Part shown: piece after piece, positions 34,991-49,339 of the stretch | Layout of the letters: each line of letters starts with the position of its first letter | Numbering within the stretch: the stretch's first letter is position 1 | Assembly: GCA_038025085.1 (NCBI GenBank) | Contig: CM076142.1 | Span: 4,563,501 to 4,627,500 of the forward strand | From: Tetragonia tetragonoides | Lineage: Eukaryota > Streptophyta > Magnoliopsida > Caryophyllales > Aizoaceae | Direction: 5' to 3' | Length of the DNA: 64,000 bases | Program-made: the position numbers and the translations under genes | Notes under the pieces: generated by a model | What the model was told of the DNA's origin: nothing | Seen by the model: only the letters and a program-made list of their open reading frames with translations | The model's database searches: none

Positions 34991-36279
34991 TAGCTGGAAA
35001 TGCATTTTAATTTAATAATGTGATTGTGTCACACACACAATCACACTTGTAAGAATGTAATCGGAGGAAAAACCATCATTTAGGAAAATATTGAGAAAAA
35101 TCAAATTTGAAATCATATATTCGGAGTAGAAGAACTAGTATAATACCACTATGGTATCAAGAATAATATAAATTCCTAGTGGAACTTAGTTCAGCAAATT
35201 AAACACAAGTAACCGCATAGAGCAAAGGAAAATTGATTGATTCTTCATATTAGTGGGTTTCAACTAAACTTGATCTTTTGTAGAGGCCATTGTCATCAAT
35301 GTTGATTTATTTCAAAAATAGTGATCAGCTGGGGATGTAATATGTTTGTTTAATATCTTAATTTGAAAACGTCGTCCGTAAATTTACGCACATAAGCTGC
35401 ACGAGTTCGGAACAAGTTTGCACATTCCACTTCTTTGTACAAGTACGGTTTGGATCCTCTACTGTTTTCTTTCTCTGCAATCCTTTCTTTTCTCTATCTC
35501 TCTCTTCTACATTTTTAAATTAAAAAAAAAAAACAAAACTCAAAAGGCCCAAAATTCACCCCCTCCAATCCAAATGTGGAGGTTTACAGAATAATACTAT
35601 ACTGTTCTTTTTGAAACAACAGAGGATCCTCACCCGAGAAATATGTGAGAGTGCATATAGCATATAGCCATATAGCACCCCTCTTTGGCAAATACACAAG
35701 ATATCTAGTCCCTTTGGAACCTCATTCATGTGAGTACATGTAGTGTCAAAAATAAGTACTAGTATATCATAGGTTTGAATTTGAACCTAAGTCTGATCCC
35801 TCATTTACCGACTACATAAATTTCGTGAACTATAAGCTAGTAAGACATCTTTTCCAATTAATGTTGATGTCCCTGATATAGTAAGTTCCAACCAGGAGGA
35901 ACACAATCAAACAACAAGCTCTGTTCTCACGCCCTCATATAGTCACAAAGACACAAACTCACAAGCAGAGTATCAGTTATCCAACTGTATTTTTTTTTTT
36001 CATTTTCGAAAACACTGGAATAGAAGATCAAAGCAAGCAGTAATTTGGGAAAACTCGAGTATAAGAACTTGGATATCTCTTCTTACATTCTCACAACCTC
36101 CTTACAGTACTTCAGGCCTAAGGTTCTACACCAAACACCACCACAATGATCTAAAACAAGCAGGATGAAGAAAAAACAACTAGGCAATCCTAAATTGTAT
36201 CTCACAACCATTTCCTGATTTTGTCGACTGATTTTGTCGACCATGGACTGCTACAAGAGAGGGCTCGTCACCAAAGAGA
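34991..36279. other. Intergenic and 3' untranslated region of DHDPS
   Basis: No gene seen between the SINE and the DHDPS stop codon; the part near 36000-36279 probably holds the DHDPS 3' untranslated region. Confidence 0.4.
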
Positions 36280-39200
36280 TCAATACCGACCAATCAAGAT
36301 AAAATCATCATCATCAAGGACCTCAACATCTTTATTGCCGACAAAGTTCTCCCGTCCGATTTCCTTCACTAACTTCACAAATTCAATCCTCTTTTCCAGG
36401 GGAAGAGGAACATAAGGTAAGCGAAACACTGGCCTAACCACCCCAAGTTGAGCTAAAGCTGTATTCAAGCCAATGGGGTTTGGCTCCTTGAAGAGCCAAT
36501 CGATTAGAGGCATAAGCTTGGAATTAAGAGAGGGATTCTTCCCCTTAAACATGAGCTGCCTCATTAAGCCTGGAATTAAGTTACTGACAACAGATACGAC
36601 TCCAGTAGCCCCATAAGACCACCTTGAATCGTGGCACTGGTCATCATTCCCACTCCAAGCTACAATTCTGTTATCAGTGTACTGCTTAATTCGTTCATTC
36701 CCCATACATTCTTTAACACCAGCCAAGTTAGCATTTACTGCCACAGAATGGATTACATGAGGAGGAATGTCTTGGCCAGTTCTTGACGGCACATTGTATA
36801 AGATAGTGGGACCCATAGACAGCACACTCTCAAAGTGAGCAATCAAGCCCTCCATTGAGGTCTTACCATAGTAAGGATTGATATGAAGAGCAGCATGCAT
36901 TCCAACAGCAAAGCCCTGCTCGGTAGCATGTATTGCTTCTCGTGTTGAGTTGCTGCCAGTGTTCCCTATCACTTTGATATTTCCGCCAAAACAATTGACT
37001 GTATGGCCTATAAGCATAATATGCTCATCCCAGCTCATTAATTGACCTTCACCGGTGGTACCTCCAACAATAACACCATCAGCACCACCATCAATCTGCA
37101 TGTTAACCAAGGCATCATAAGCTTCAAGATCAAATCTTCCATCTGGCAGATACGGTGTTTTAATGGCTGTAACCAATCTTAGAGACTTTATATCATCCAC
37201 ATTGGTCCTGCAACCATTAGCACAAGCACACATTACAACGTATCTCGAATCTCCAACAGTTTGGCAAAATTTAATCCATGTCATTACAAGATCATTGACT
37301 TCTCAGCAAAAAGTATGATGCAACGTATTACTCAGACTTTCACCCGAACCTCTTCCTCACCAGCATATGCAGCAAAAGTAACCTACATCAATGTTATGGC
37401 CTATGGGCTACATATTCAAATTTGTACTACCTATCAGTCCAAAACTAAACATCACTGATATCTTCCCTCCAACCACAGATCCTTTTAAAATTTTCTGTAC
37501 TGACTGATTAAAATGTCTCATGAAGTAACTTATTTGCAATGTTGGAAGCTCTAAGTAGATGTCATATGAGCATGAAATAAAGCTGCATATACAATGTTAT
37601 CAAACTCACCCAAGACACCTGACCAGACAACACCCAACTGAAACACTTCAGTCTCCTGGGACTGAGAAGTAGAAAAAAGTGCTTTATTTGTGCCCATCCA
37701 TTTTTTTTATCCTAATTCTCTTCTTTTGCCTTTTCTTTTTCCCAATGCAGATTAATGCTTCAGGAGGAATCACTTGAGATTTTTCCATATAACCACATCT
37801 GCATTGAACTTGGTAAATATTTACAATTTCGGCATGGCAGGATACGCCAGTCATAAGACAGTCCACTGAAGTTAACATCTGATCTGATGTGCATTCATTG
37901 CTGAATATTAATGACATTAACAACCTCAAGAACCAGAAGTAATGTAAACCATTTGTCATATGTTTGACATTAAACTACATTGTTATGCTCATGAGGAGAA
38001 TTCTAGAATTAAGTGAATACAAGATACCAACCAAAGGGCGACACTTCGCGCCCCCCCCCCCCCCCCAAAAAAAAAATAAAATAAACATCTTACTAATAGT
38101 GTCCAGCGTTGTCTTGCCTCGTTTTGTTTCAACAAGCCACATTACGAAAACCCTTCAACGCCTGTGTCTAATACCAATTGCTCATGTTACACAATAGCTA
38201 ACAAAAGGTTTACTTTCCACTATCCCTCCAAATTTCAACCCAATATCATTTCTCAGAAAATAGATTACTTCCTATTGAAATCAATCACCATTTTTTTGGC
38301 TGGAGTGTACTGCTGATACAACAAAGGGTGCAGGGGGAAGAAAAAGAAAAGCAGCTGCAGATATAGAAGAGAAAAAGAAAGAATATGAAGAACACTTTGT
38401 CCTCTGGAATTGAATTTAAGAGGCAGTCAACTGACTCAAATCCACATTACCATCGATGCATCTGAGCATAATTTCCATAACAAGCCCCGCCAGCAAGCTA
38501 TCTTTGCAACACCTATCTTACATGCTATCTAATATATTCTGTAGAGTTCCACCTACCCTTTGAATACCCAATGTCCAAACCAAAAAGAATAAGCTACATA
38601 GAATATTTGTTCATAGATTCTTAATATTCTCAAAATAGTTAGCTATACCCAAGAAAACTTAGAAAGCAGACCTAAAAGAAAAACTATCTTGAACATAGAC
38701 TACGAGCTTTTCAAACACTGTAGTTTTGGCTATTTTAACGTAGACTTGTCATATACTTTCAGTTTTCTGTTTTCAAACTTCATCCTGAACATAAACTACC
38801 TTTCATCACCATAAATGTAGACTATCAGCTCACCATTCAGACACTTGAACATTGATGCATATGCACAAAACAAAAACCGAAAGTAATATATAAATGGGGG
38901 ATATTGCCTGGCTAGGTGTTGTACTTACAGTATGAACACAGGTTTACCTGTTCTTAACTTCATAACTACGCATTGGGAGATGGAAACTAGGAATCACAGC
39001 AGCGCGTGGAGATCTCCATCTAAGATACGTTCTGCCATGAATGACACGAAAATTGGATGATAAACATGTAGCAGCTTTGAAGTCGCATTTAAAAAAATAT
39101 TCCCCAGAACGACCAATGAGATATTACCTTAACAAATACAACCTAAACAGGAACTGTAAGGGTATAAATCACATACAATAGTTGGAACTCAGAAGCATGA

Positions 39201-40720
39201 TTTAAATTTCACAGATATGGATTCAAATCCATATGTACCCAACCCCTGGTGACCAGCCTACAAAGACCACACAAAAAGGGGGAAAAAAGAAAATAAAAAA
39301 AAGAGGGAAAAATACTGCGTTACACAGAGTTGCAAGCAACAGCGGGCACGTTAAAACAATAAGTTGCTACTATCAATTCAAGAAATAGCTGAAATTAATC
39401 AGGGCATATCTTTAAAGTGTAATGATCCTAAGGCTTAGTTTCATTAGTAATTCATAAGGTTCCAATCTTAGCGTTTGTATACTACTACCTTAACCTGAAG
39501 TCAAGATCTGTTGGCAGGGCCTAAAATGTACTTTTTCAGATTCAAAGAAAGAGTATTCATCCACAAAAATGATGTATACAAGAAGATGACAAGATAAAAA
39601 AGAGCCCTTCTATCATCAAACAAAACCCAAAAAACAAAAGAAAACAATTTAATTGGCAAATGGAGAATTTTTATTGCAATACTCCTCTCAACATATATAT
39701 GTCATTAGAAAAACCTATAATCTCCTCCCAATCATGTCCACAAAATAACAGCAATGAGCCATCCTTCAAATTCTTCAAAGATTCTGCTATCTCACTCAAC
39801 TGTGAATTGTGATCCTAAATTAAAGCTTTTAGAATCCAATTCTCTTTTATGACTTTTAACACTTATCTGACAACCAACAGACAACCTCACACTGAATAAT
39901 TAAATGGCTATCTTTTTAGCACTCTTCCTACACAAATGTGCATAAAAGGTATAGACAATCATGGCAAAGTAAAGGCGAAATTTTGATTTTTACTTTCATC
40001 TCCATTAAAGCTACAGCCTACAGGAACGAAATGTAACCGGCCATCATTGGCTATAGCCTGCAACTCCTAAAAATGGGTGGTATCAAATCAGACCGAGATA
40101 GCTCATGAACCCGGGTAAAGAGTAGTCGTTTCTGTAAGTTGCCAGTCTCTTGTTTTGCACTAAAACTCAGAGAAGATTGTGAATTGATCTGATGAGCTTC
40201 ATATTCTTTGAATACTTGCCCTCCTAAAAACTTAGGAGTCTCCTTCTCTAGAATAATTCCAAATTTCCAATTAACATTCCAAACAAAAATATAAAAATTG
40301 GGATTCCATTCATTGTCTTAAGACATAAAATGAAAGGGTCTCTTCCACAAAAGCACCTAAACTCAATCATCACACTTTCAATATTCCAGGAACTATACAG
40401 AATAGTAACAGACCAATTACCAATATGCTTAAACCCTTCCCACCCCACGAAAAAAGGCATGATTTCACTTACCCCAAACAGACTAAATATAAATATATAA
40501 CATATTATGAGCCAAAAAAAAAAAAATTACTCTAAATTTATAACATATGAAACATACCCATAAACCCAGTAAATAAATAAATAAATAAATAATGCAAACA
40601 AAAGAGAAACCAAATTTTAAAAAGTAAAAACCTGTTGCAATCCCTTGCTGAAGTAGGGCGTGAAACGCTGAAAGTAGTAGATTCCTTAAGGCACAAACTG
40701 TGACTGGTAAGAGTAGTCAT
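36280..40720 (-). CDS. DHDPS: 4-hydroxy-tetrahydrodipicolinate synthase, plastid (366 aa)
   Basis: Condenses pyruvate with aspartate semialdehyde, the first committed and lysine-inhibited step of plastid lysine synthesis. I join three minus-strand exons: 40632-40720, 38948-39031 and 36280-37207 (89+84+928 nt), in frame with GT-AG ends. Exons 1 and 2 encode a Ser/Thr/Arg-rich transit peptide that runs into [20 protein letters not shown], a sequence characteristic of plant DHDPS; exon 3 continues directly with TNVDDIK. GGTTGEG lies at about residues 106-112. Tyr195 sits in [10 protein letters not shown], with Ser where Gly is usual, and the Schiff-base lysine is about Lys223 in AGVKECMG. The end [14 protein letters not shown] is family-typical. 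Length is normal. The first donor (CAG|GTTTTT) is weak, so the exon 1 boundary is the least certain point. Intron 2 contains a C16-A10 tract. Confidence 0.93.
38051..38076. repeat. Homopolymer tract C16 followed by A10
   Basis: Sixteen C followed by ten A inside DHDPS intron 2. Plain homopolymer slippage site; the exact length may be a sequencing artefact. Confidence 0.8.
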
Positions 40721-41748
40721 TTTAGATGATTGCTAGAAACCCAACAAACTAAAACCCACAAACTGCAAAATTCCAACAAGGAAGATTTTGGAAATTTTAA
40801 ACAATGGCGAATTTGACGACTATTAAGTAAAAGCTTGGGTTTTGAAGTTGTTGAAATGGATGGCTTTGAACTGCGTTATTTCTTTCAGTAACGTAGAATA
40901 TTCATCCCTAAACCCAGGAGAGAGAAAATTGTGCTCAGAAGAGAGAGAAAGAGAGGAGAAAGAAATGTCCAGGCGTGGAGACTGGAGTGGGATGCCAGCC
41001 AAACCTAAAGTCTTCATGGGCTTCTGGGCCTGATGTTCCGGCTAATATTGAGAAATGGGTATTTGTGTAATTGGGTTTGCTTTGATTAAAAGTGGCCCAA
41101 TATATGATGCAATAGTCTGTTTTTGCTAAAATTGATAAACAAATGGAGTACTCCTTTTTTTTCTTTTTTTTTTCGGGCTCCATATTAGACGCCTAGACGG
41201 GCTAACATCTGACGGGCTCATGCAGAAGAGTAAAGACCCTCCTAACAAAAAAACGTCAAGGAGTCGTTATTCTCTCTAAATAAATCAGGATTTTAATCCC
41301 TGATTATACTGAGTTGCGAGAGTGCTTCACTTACTCATCTTACTTTATAAAGTTATCTTCTTCTTTTTTTGACGGGGTTATAAAGATAGGTAAAATAAGC
41401 TCAGGGTATAAATGAGCTGAGTCAAGCCGATTCAGGAGTCTATGAGCTCGTTTCGTACTCGCATCGCTTATTCAACAAAGACTAATAGAAAGGTCATGAA
41501 TGTAGGTTAGCATCGTTCCTAAAAATGCTTCATTGCGCTTTGATTTTTCAAAATTTGTTTTAGCTTGTACTATGTAACTATGTATCTGATATACCAAAAA
41601 AATATTGAAAAAAATTGTAGGTTTGATTTTGTAATTTGGCAAAGGACTCCTTGAATCCTTGATGCAATAATTGGAACATTTAATGAACTTTATCCACTTT
41701 TTTCTCATGTTTCACATAATTTCCAAACATATGTAAGAAAAACACATT
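40721..41748. other. DHDPS 5' region and intergenic spacer
   Basis: Presumed promoter and leader of DHDPS (minus strand) next to the ATG at 40720, then AT-rich spacer with poly-T near 41155-41175. No other gene recognised. Confidence 0.4.
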
Positions 41749-42167
41749 GGGTGTGCTCGGCAACCAGCTTTTGGGTAGGTGTTAGTGGTTTGAACTAGTC
41801 AAATCACTACATATTCTAATTTATTGTGTTCGGTAACTAGCCTTTAGTAGTAGTTGTTAGCTTTTAGAGTAGTGTTTTGCAAAAGCTAATAAAATTAGCC
41901 TTTTAATTCCAAAGGCTAGCTGTTGGAATTATTTATGCATTTGATCCCAATTTTATCCCTTTATTTTTAATAATAAATTAATATAATATGTCCTTTATGT
42001 CATTTTACATCAATCAGCTAACCAAACCGCTAACTTTACCGAACACTCAACCAAATAAATAGCTAACAGGTATGTACCGCTCATAACAGCTAATAGCTAG
42101 TTCAACAGGTAACCACTAATAAAACAGCTAAGACTACAACTACGGCTAAGTATTGCCGAACAGACCC
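41749..42167. mobile_element. hAT-like MITE with GGGTGTGCTCGGCAAC ends
   Basis: The left end GGGTGTGCTCGGCAAC and the complement of the right end GGGTCTGTTCGGCAATAC are imperfect inverted repeats. The interior repeats TAGCTNTTAG words. These ends match a common plant hAT MITE pattern. A clean 8-bp target repeat is not visible. Confidence 0.6.
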
Positions 42168-42600
42168 ACAATCAACATTTATAGCGTAGCGTAGCGTAGC
42201 GTTATTGCGTCCAATCCAGAAATAGTACTTCCATTCACCCACAGCTTCAGCAAGTGATGAGCCAATCAAAGCTTTTATAACAACCACTTTTTTGTCCATT
42301 ATTAGTCTATGTCCTAAAAGTCTAAAACCAAACAAAAAATATGCCTTTAAGGCTTTTAACACAAATAAATGAAATAATAGATGCAAAACACTGGGGAAAC
42401 ATTTGAAAAATCATAAATGTTCTAGCAAATTTCAACTAGATGATATGAGAAACTTTATTTGTAGGGTCCAATAAAAAGGTTGTGAAAACAACATAAGATC
42501 TTTGAGAGATTACATATGGAAAAGAAGAAAAAAAAAAAAAACAATGATTTTTGGAAATGAATACAAACTCATTAGTTTTTTTGTTGAGTATACAAACTCA
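42168..42600. other. 3' flank of peroxidase 6
   Basis: No gene; contains a GTAGC tandem run at about 42185-42201 and probably the peroxidase 6 3' untranslated region. Confidence 0.4.
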
Positions 42601-44069
<1,469 letters not shown>

Positions 44070-44188
44070 TATTCTGATAGTTTATTCTTTTATTTTTTAA
44101 AATTATATATGATAGTAGGAACTAGCTAATAATCTTACTTAGCTTGGATTTCCTATGTGATGATATTTTGGGCAAGCAACTCTTCCTT

Positions 44189-44196
44189 AATTTATA
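44189..44196 (-). promoter_or_regulatory. TATA box of peroxidase 6
   Basis: Minus-strand TATAAATT about 120 bp upstream of the ATG at 44069. Confidence 0.45.
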
Positions 44197-44296
44197 GGGA
44201 AAAGGCAGGTAAAGCTTCGCTTTATTATGTCGCTTTTTATTAATATAAAAATTAATTAGGGCATTTGAATAAACAATTACGTGAAAAATTGGGCGC

Positions 44297-44424
44297 GAAA
44301 TCTTTTATTATTGCACGCACGAGAAATGAAGGGAGTTGTTGAATAATTGAATGATTAGAACAAAATTCAATTTCAGGAAAAATTAAAAAAAAAAAAAAAG
44401 GCAAAATAATATAGGAAACTCACA
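44297..44424 (-). repeat. Inverted-repeat copy A (upstream of peroxidase 6)
   Basis: Its reverse complement matches 57784-57906 almost base for base: GTGAGTTTCCTATATTATTT, then a T-run, then TTCCTGAAATTGAATTTTGT, ACAACTCCCTTCATTTCTCG and TGCGTGCAATAATAAAAG. I see one substitution plus a T-run length difference. Confidence 0.85.
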
Positions 44425-44952
44425 TATATCTTGAGTGCGTTTTATAAGACACTACTAGGTCATAATCTCTTCTACAATATAGTGCAAGATAAAGATAAAC
44501 GGAGTGGCACGGAACAGACGAAACGAAGCATCGAGACTACGTTATTGGGCTTAATATGTAAATCGCACGTGATTCAAACGCCAGCTGTTAATTGGGGATC
44601 CGTTAATTGGACATGGAGAGTAAATACGATTTACGACTAATAAGGAAATATCTACCTGGAATGGGTTGATACCACCTAACAGAAAGGTAACTTTATAATT
44701 AAAGTGTGTTTGGCGGAACATGACTTTAGTCAACAATTCAACATGCAGCTCCTTTACCCCCAATAATTGAATCCTCAAATTAGTTACGTGGTCATACTCA
44801 CTCATGTCTTAATCACACTGTTATTTTGTAGTGAAAAAGTATAGTCCTTATCCTGTATGCAGGTTGGTGAAAAAGGATGAAAGATAAATGATGGAACACT
44901 ATCAACATTATTACCGATAAGTGATTGGTGTGAACGGTTCGGCACTCTCATA
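44425..44952. other. Spacer between divergent peroxidases 6 and 7
   Basis: No gene seen. Confidence 0.4.
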
Positions 44953-45225
44953 CTCCTTCCGTTCCACAATATAAGTCGTTTAAGGTTTTTGCACACAAAT
45001 TAAGAAAGTCATTAAATAGTCTTAATTCTATCAAAAATAATTAAACTTGACTAGTTTACCCCTTGACTTTGTATTTAGCCAAAAAGTGAGTAAATAATGA
45101 GGTAATATGAAATAAGGGTAGAATGGGCAAAAAATAATAAATGATTTGTTGGAACTCTAAAATGACTTACAATATGGGAAAAAACCAAATTTTTTAGCAC
45201 GACTTATATTGTGGGACGGAGGGAG
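44953..45225. mobile_element. Stowaway-type MITE
   Basis: The left end CTCCTTCCGTTCCACAATAT pairs with the right end ATATTGTGGGACGGAGGGAG. TA occurs on both sides (44951-44952 and 45226-45227). Length 273 bp. Confidence 0.9.
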
Positions 45226-45229
45226 TATC

Positions 45230-45386
45230 TTTTAACTTTTAAGGAAGGTTGAGAGTTCGAATCTTGTAAATAGAGAAATTACTTATTGGAAGAACTTTAC
45301 CTATTCGTAGGCAGATTTGGTACGAGCATAATTAGTCTTAATCCAAATGACTTAGGTGAGCATTTGGTTAAACAAAAAAATTAACA
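45230..45386 (+). mobile_element. Possible truncated tRNA-derived SINE
   Basis: Contains a box B-like GAGAGTTCGAATC and ends in an A-rich tail (AAACAAAAAAATT). Box A is not clear. Low confidence. Confidence 0.35.
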
Positions 45387-45763
45387 TTGTTTGCATCATT
45401 TGTTTTGTTTTTTTTTTAATTTATAAGTAATCTCATCTTATTTCAATAAACTCAACTACTTAAAAGTAGCTATCAAATATCGACAAATCCAAAGAAGATC
45501 TTGATACTTCAACAGTTCAACGTTGAATCACCAGCAGTGAGGTTTCAGCATTACGGCCTACTAAATTTGCTCTAGTATAGTACTAATTTAGACGAAGGGT
45601 AACAATCAACCATATAAATATAGTTATGATCATTAATTCACAACAAGGTGTACTAATTGTCCATGTCATAGTGTTTTGGAGCCAATTATGTCCGCTTGGA
45701 ACACAAATTTGGCTTGACATGTATATTTTTCGTCTAATGGACAAATATAATTATACGAATTTT

Positions 45764-46400
45764 GCAGCCGTTCTCTCTCTCTTTTCTCTCTCAAAAAACC
45801 CTAACTTCCCTTTCTTTTTGACTCATCTTGGGGCTACCACCGGCATTTTTGCCGGTGGTTAGCCCCTCCGTTGTTGATTTTTTGTTTTCGATCTAGTTTT
45901 TTAGTTTGTTTTTCTTTATGGTTAGTAATAAACTCTCCTTTGGTGAGAGATTGTGTAGTTCTCCACGTTCGTCGGAGGGTCGTCGAAGGTTCGATTTGAT
46001 GAATCAAGAAGACAAGTTCAATCTACTATGGCAAGGGGATTTGTTCTCCCAAATAGCTGCAACACGTTTCGTGCTTACCTCCGATCGTAAGGAAAAGGCG
46101 GTGGCCTCCCGTTTACTGTATAGCATATTTTTTGCTATATCAGGGCATTGTCAATTATCGACGAAGCTGATCAAGACGCCGATTTCTAACATTGATGTTT
46201 TGATTGGTAGTCACTTGTCGACGGAGCTGACCAAGACACCGATTTCAAGCAGTGATAGTGGAAATCATATTCATCTTGTTATATTAGATTTATACTTGGT
46301 TATGTTAGATTTAGATTTGTTTAGAGATATTCACCGTTGTAGACGCCGGATGGTTTTCTATGAATGAATGAATTCTCTTTCCTTCAAAAAAATAATAATA
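45764..46400 (+). mobile_element. Non-LTR retroelement insertion with 17-bp target repeats
   Basis: The perfect 17-bp direct repeat ATAATTATACGAATTTT (45747-45763 and 46401-46417) flanks a 637-bp element that ends in an A/AAT-rich tail. This is the hallmark of target-primed reverse transcription. The start is CT-rich with CAAAAAACCCTAAC. A 153-codon frame (45906-46367) has a Met start and ends just before the tail; it contains an internal repeat (CQLSTKLIKTPIS / HLSTELTKTPIS) and no recognised domain. No reverse transcriptase is present, so the element is non-autonomous, perhaps an internally deleted LINE. Confidence 0.85.
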
Positions 46401-46417
46401 ATAATTATACGAATTTT

Positions 46418-47572
46418 AAATATCTGGAGTCTATAAAATCAAAAAAAAAATAAAATAAAATTATATATGTTTCTATTGTCTATTTAAATGGATGGATATT
46501 CTAACTGTCCCATTATAATCAAACGACTCTACTATAAAAGTGAAGTGGCTAATTTTGATTTAGTGCAAAGGTATAGTCACTAGCTAATATTTTGTTTAAA
46601 TATATGTACTTTTAAATAATAGTAATATATTCCATGATTTCGAATAAGAATTACAATTATGCTTGTACTTCTAATTTAACTTATTTAGCACCTCATTATG
46701 CTACACTTATTAATTATTCAGAGTATGTACTTTTATTTATTTATTTAAGAATCAATTTTTTTCAGTTTAGTTCAATTCAATGATATAATAATCAGTTCAA
46801 TCGTTTAATTCACTTAAGTGATGTGGTAATCGTTTTAGTTCAATTCAGTGAAAAAAAGCGGGGTTATTACAATTGTATTGCTCAATTAAAGTACTAAAAA
46901 TCACCTAAGTGGTCGGAAGCAATGCAAGAGAAGGTGATGCAAACTGCAAAGCATGATCAAAGTGTATGAAAATTGAAAGAATTTTGGTTCTTATCGCTTT
47001 TGCGCCAACCAACCAGCTTATTTGCCTGTGTCACTATGCTATCTATAACTATGACTGGACAACTGCAAAGCAAGTCAAATTCAATTATACCTCTGAAATT
47101 TAATCATCCACCAAACTTAAACTTTCATGCAACTACTAGCTGCGATTATTTGATTGTCTATTTGAGTAGTATTTTCAAATTGACACAGTAACTTACCAAT
47201 ATTTTTGCAAAGCTGCCCAATATAGACTACATCATCCAATTCAAAATTACGTAACGATCCAGGAAGTAACTTAGGATTATAGATTACCATTCTTTTTTCT
47301 TTTTTTTTGAGTGTTGGAGGGATAATTGGAACAAAAGTAACTAAGCCTAACTGTATCTGAGCAAACAAATTTTAATCTGTTGTAAAAAGGAGTACTAAAT
47401 TAAGCCAAGTTGACCATCCTACGTACTCTAAGAAAAGTATTCCCCCCAGCAGCCAGGCCACGGGCCCACGGGCCTGTGAGCCCGTCCAAAACAGAATAAT
47501 AAACAATAACTACTTCTTACTCAATAATCGTGCTTGCTCTCATTCAAGCTTAACTTGGCTTATCGATCTCTC
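46418..47572. other. Intergenic and upstream region of peroxidase 7
   Basis: No gene. The part from about 46970 aligns with 50290-51300 upstream of the peroxidase pseudogene 8, with shared words including ATTTTGCAAAG and AAGTTGACC.TCCTACG. It therefore belongs to a segmental duplication. Confidence 0.5.
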
Positions 47573-47580
47573 TATAAATA
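47573..47580 (+). promoter_or_regulatory. TATA box of peroxidase 7
   Basis: TATAAATA in CTCTATAAATAACTAAAGAG, about 60 bp before the ATG at 47636. The same 20-bp context precedes the locus 8 pseudogene. Confidence 0.6.
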
Positions 47581-47635
47581 ACTAAAGAGTTTCTAGGTGT
47601 TTTAAGTCATCACATAACAAACTCAAACTACCAAA

Positions 47636-48889
47636 ATGAGAACATCCTCTGTTTCAACGGTGTTTATCATCTTTGGGCTCATTTTAATGATGAGCTTTGC
47701 TTGCCATTGTTATGGTAATTTACAAGTTGGGTTTTACCATGGCAAGTGTGGCCATACTGACATTGAGAATGTCATTTATGATGTTGTGAAGCATAAAATC
47801 AAAGCCGACCCTGATGTTGTCTCTGATCTTACTCGCTTGTCATTCCATGACTGCTTTATTAGGGTGAGTACGTTTTATTACTAAAATTAGTTTGTGATTT
47901 CACTTTCACAATGAATGCTAATTACTTCTTCTGTAAAGGGTTGTGATGCATCGATCTTTCTCAATGGAAAAGATACGGAGAAAACAGCAACATTAAACAA
48001 AGATCTTGGTGGTTTTAAAACCGTTGATGATATCAAGGCCGCGGTAGAGAAGGCTTGTCCAGGAATAGTTTCTTGTGCTGATGTCCTTGTTATAGCTACT
48101 AGAGCTTCTATTGCCTTGGTAAGTGTCATGTTTAATTAATTAATACTCATCCTCTTTTGTAATTTTGAAATGATCACTCTCACATGATAGTGAAACTAAC
48201 TAACTTTTATCATTATTTATGCAGGCGGGAGGAAAATGGTTTGAAGTAGAAACAGGAAGAAGGGATTCACTAGTGTCACGGAAAAGTGAAGCAGAAACAA
48301 GCATTCCTCCACCAACAATCCTTGTGACTCAAGCTATACAATTATTTGCTAAAAAGGGCCTCACTAAGGACGACTTTGTTGTTCTTCTAGGTACATCATA
48401 TACACTTAAAATACCTAGTTTAACTTTATCGTCCTACTTTGTGCTATTTGATGTTAATTACTTTTATGTTAAACAGGTGGACATACAGTTGGAACTGCAC
48501 ATTGTCACTCATTCAAAGAACGTTTATATAATTTCCGTAATACCAAGAAGCCAGATTCGACCATAAGTTCATCCCTCCTTCATCTTTTAAAGAAGACATG
48601 TCCCCTAAACAGTAAAACCGACGGTGAAACATTCCTTGATCAAACTCCAGGAAGCCACTTCAAAATTGACAATGGTTATTACAAGCAACTTGTGGCACAT
48701 AAGGGCATTTTGGAGATTGATCAAAACATGGCAATAGATCATCGTACTAGAGGCATTGTGAAGGGACTAGCTCGTCATCCTCACAAATTTCTGCACCAAT
48801 TTGGTCCAGCCATGGTCAAAATGTCCAGAATTGGAGTTCTTACAGGCCATCAAGGTGAAATTAGAAGAACTTGTGGTTCCGTTAATTAG
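47636..48889 (+). CDS. Class III secretory peroxidase 7 (four exons, 328 aa)
   Basis: Secreted haem peroxidase, the first plus-strand member. Exons are 47636-47863, 47939-48118, 48225-48390 and 48477-48889 (228+180+166+413 nt), all GT-AG and in frame. The signal peptide ends near CHCYG|NLQVGFYHGKC. The distal site is His71 in RLSFHDCFIR, and exon 2 opens [10 protein letters not shown]. Exon 3 carries VETGRRDS and FVVLLG. The proximal ligand is His194 in GGHTVGTAHC, and the gene ends LTGHQGEIRRTCGSVN. It is very close to peroxidase 6 and to the pseudogene at 51417. Introns are short (75, 106 and 86 bp). Looks fully functional. Confidence 0.94.
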
Positions 48890-49339
48890 TGTATTCGTTT
48901 CTAGTTTTTTCTGAAATCAATTATTCTTTTCGTTTGTGGAATCTTGCAAAAAAAAACAATGTGTGTTGTCATTTCAACCTTCTATTTGGGCCCTACAAAT
49001 AAAGGATAATCCCTATTTTGGTGTAGATGTGTAATCATCAAGTGTGCAATGTATACAGAACAATCTTGTTAAATTTTGATGGAAAGTTAAATGATTCATC
49101 ATTCTCAGTGTTTTGCATCTATCGTTTGCTAGAAATAATACTAGCAAGTTGGTTGTTCAGTTTTTCTTGAATCCTTAATTAAGGGAAGCGTTAAATATTT
49201 TCATTACTTTGAAAACATCATCACACAAGATGTTGGACAAAGTATATGGAAGGAAAATCACTCATCCAATTAGATTCTCCTAGCAAGCATAATATTTTTG
49301 ACACAAAGTCATTACATATATAGCTTCTAATTAACTATT
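48890..49339. other. 3' flank of peroxidase 7
   Basis: No gene. It is homologous with 52588-52800 after pseudogene 8, sharing CATCAAGTGTGCAAT and ACAGAACAATCTT words, and probably includes the 3' untranslated region. Confidence 0.5.

Noticed and set aside
36221..36415. Plus-strand frame at the DHDPS 3' end
   Set aside because: Shadow of the DHDPS coding strand.
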